Origin: Symbiodinium microadriaticum | Lineage: Eukaryota > Sar > Dinophyceae > Suessiales > Symbiodiniaceae | DNA length: 64,000 nucleotides | Direction: 5' to 3' | Assembly: GCA_001939145.1 (NCBI GenBank) | Contig: LSRX01001305.1 | Span: 97,332 to 161,331 of the forward strand | Shown here: positions 59,801 to 61,089 of the stretch, in pieces | Layout: each line of letters starts with the position of its first letter | Position numbering within the stretch: position 1 is the first letter of the stretch | Made by a program: the position numbers and the translations under genes | Notes under the pieces: model-generated | What the model saw: only the letters and a program-made list of their open reading frames with translations | What the model was told of the DNA's origin: nothing | Database searches by the model: none

Positions 59801-61056
59801 TAGCAAGAAAGAAACATGATCCAAGCCCTACTGTCGACCCCGAACCCTGATCTCCAAACCATAAACCCTAAACTCCCTAAACCCTGAACTCCAAACCCTG
59901 AATCGTAAACCCTAAACCCTGAGCCCTGAACTCCAAACCCTAAACCCTAAACCTAAACCCTAAACCCCAGCCGTGAATCAGGTTTTAAAAATTTATCAGA
60001 TCGTGACCTGAGTTTCAAGCTACCCAAAGGAACGGGTTGAGGGTTTAAGGCCCGATGCAGTCAGACTCGAGCCTTCCATCATCCCTGAATGAAGGATAAG
60101 ACCTTAAATCATAATCGGGATCCCTCAGAGGATTTTCAGGTATATACTCTTTAGATATACCTTAAACCATAGTAGGGGTACTATAACTTAAGGAAGCGAT
60201 TCCTTAAATACATGATCTTGGAAGGTCCCGGGGAGATCTACATTGCACCTTCGAGCCCGAAGCCTCCCAACCTCTGAGCTTGCCAGCCTTGAGCGGTTTA
60301 GGTCCAAGCCCCCTTTAGAGTGGTCCGTGGTGGAGAGAAGCTGAACACCACAAGGACACTGATACAGTTTTTAACAGGCCCAGTGCAAACCGAAGAGTGG
60401 TTACATACAGCCTTAAGACGCCATGTGGGCGCAAACCATGAACAGTTCAACCCCCGACCACTCCCTTTCAAGCACATTCACAATGAGATCTTGCAGACGC
60501 AACTGCAACCTGAATCATCAACCACTGCCGAAGCCAAGCATTTCCAACAGCAACCCCTGCGGGTCCAAGTGCCTACGCTCACGTGACACTCATACTATAC
60601 TCGCCCACCTAGTTTTCAAAAATCTCTATCCCAGACCCAACTTACCCAACGATGAGGACGTGTGGACACGTAGCGAACCCTGGCATGCAGTTTCAAGCTG
60701 CAAAGCATCTCCCAAACCTAAAAGTTTGTTACTCTAGTCTAATTACTGTTTCAGGGGCCATGCCCCACAATCAAGGGCTCGGAAACTACTATTTTGTAGT
60801 ATTTGCCTTAACCCCAAAGAACCTACGTTTTTAAGGCCTTATATAAGGAAATCATACTAAGGAACCCTAAAATGGTAGGTTCTTTGGGGTCCAGGTGGGG
60901 TTAGACATAGAAGCCCTAACGTAACTTGCAGGTTTGTGATCTTTGGGCCTCCTGTGCCGCCTTCGCTGCGCTGAGAGCAGACGGCGCCGTTGTGACTGGG
61001 CTGGATTATACAGAAGAAACGGAGGCTACACACATACATAATTACGTATACATACA

Positions 61057-61089
<33 letters not shown>
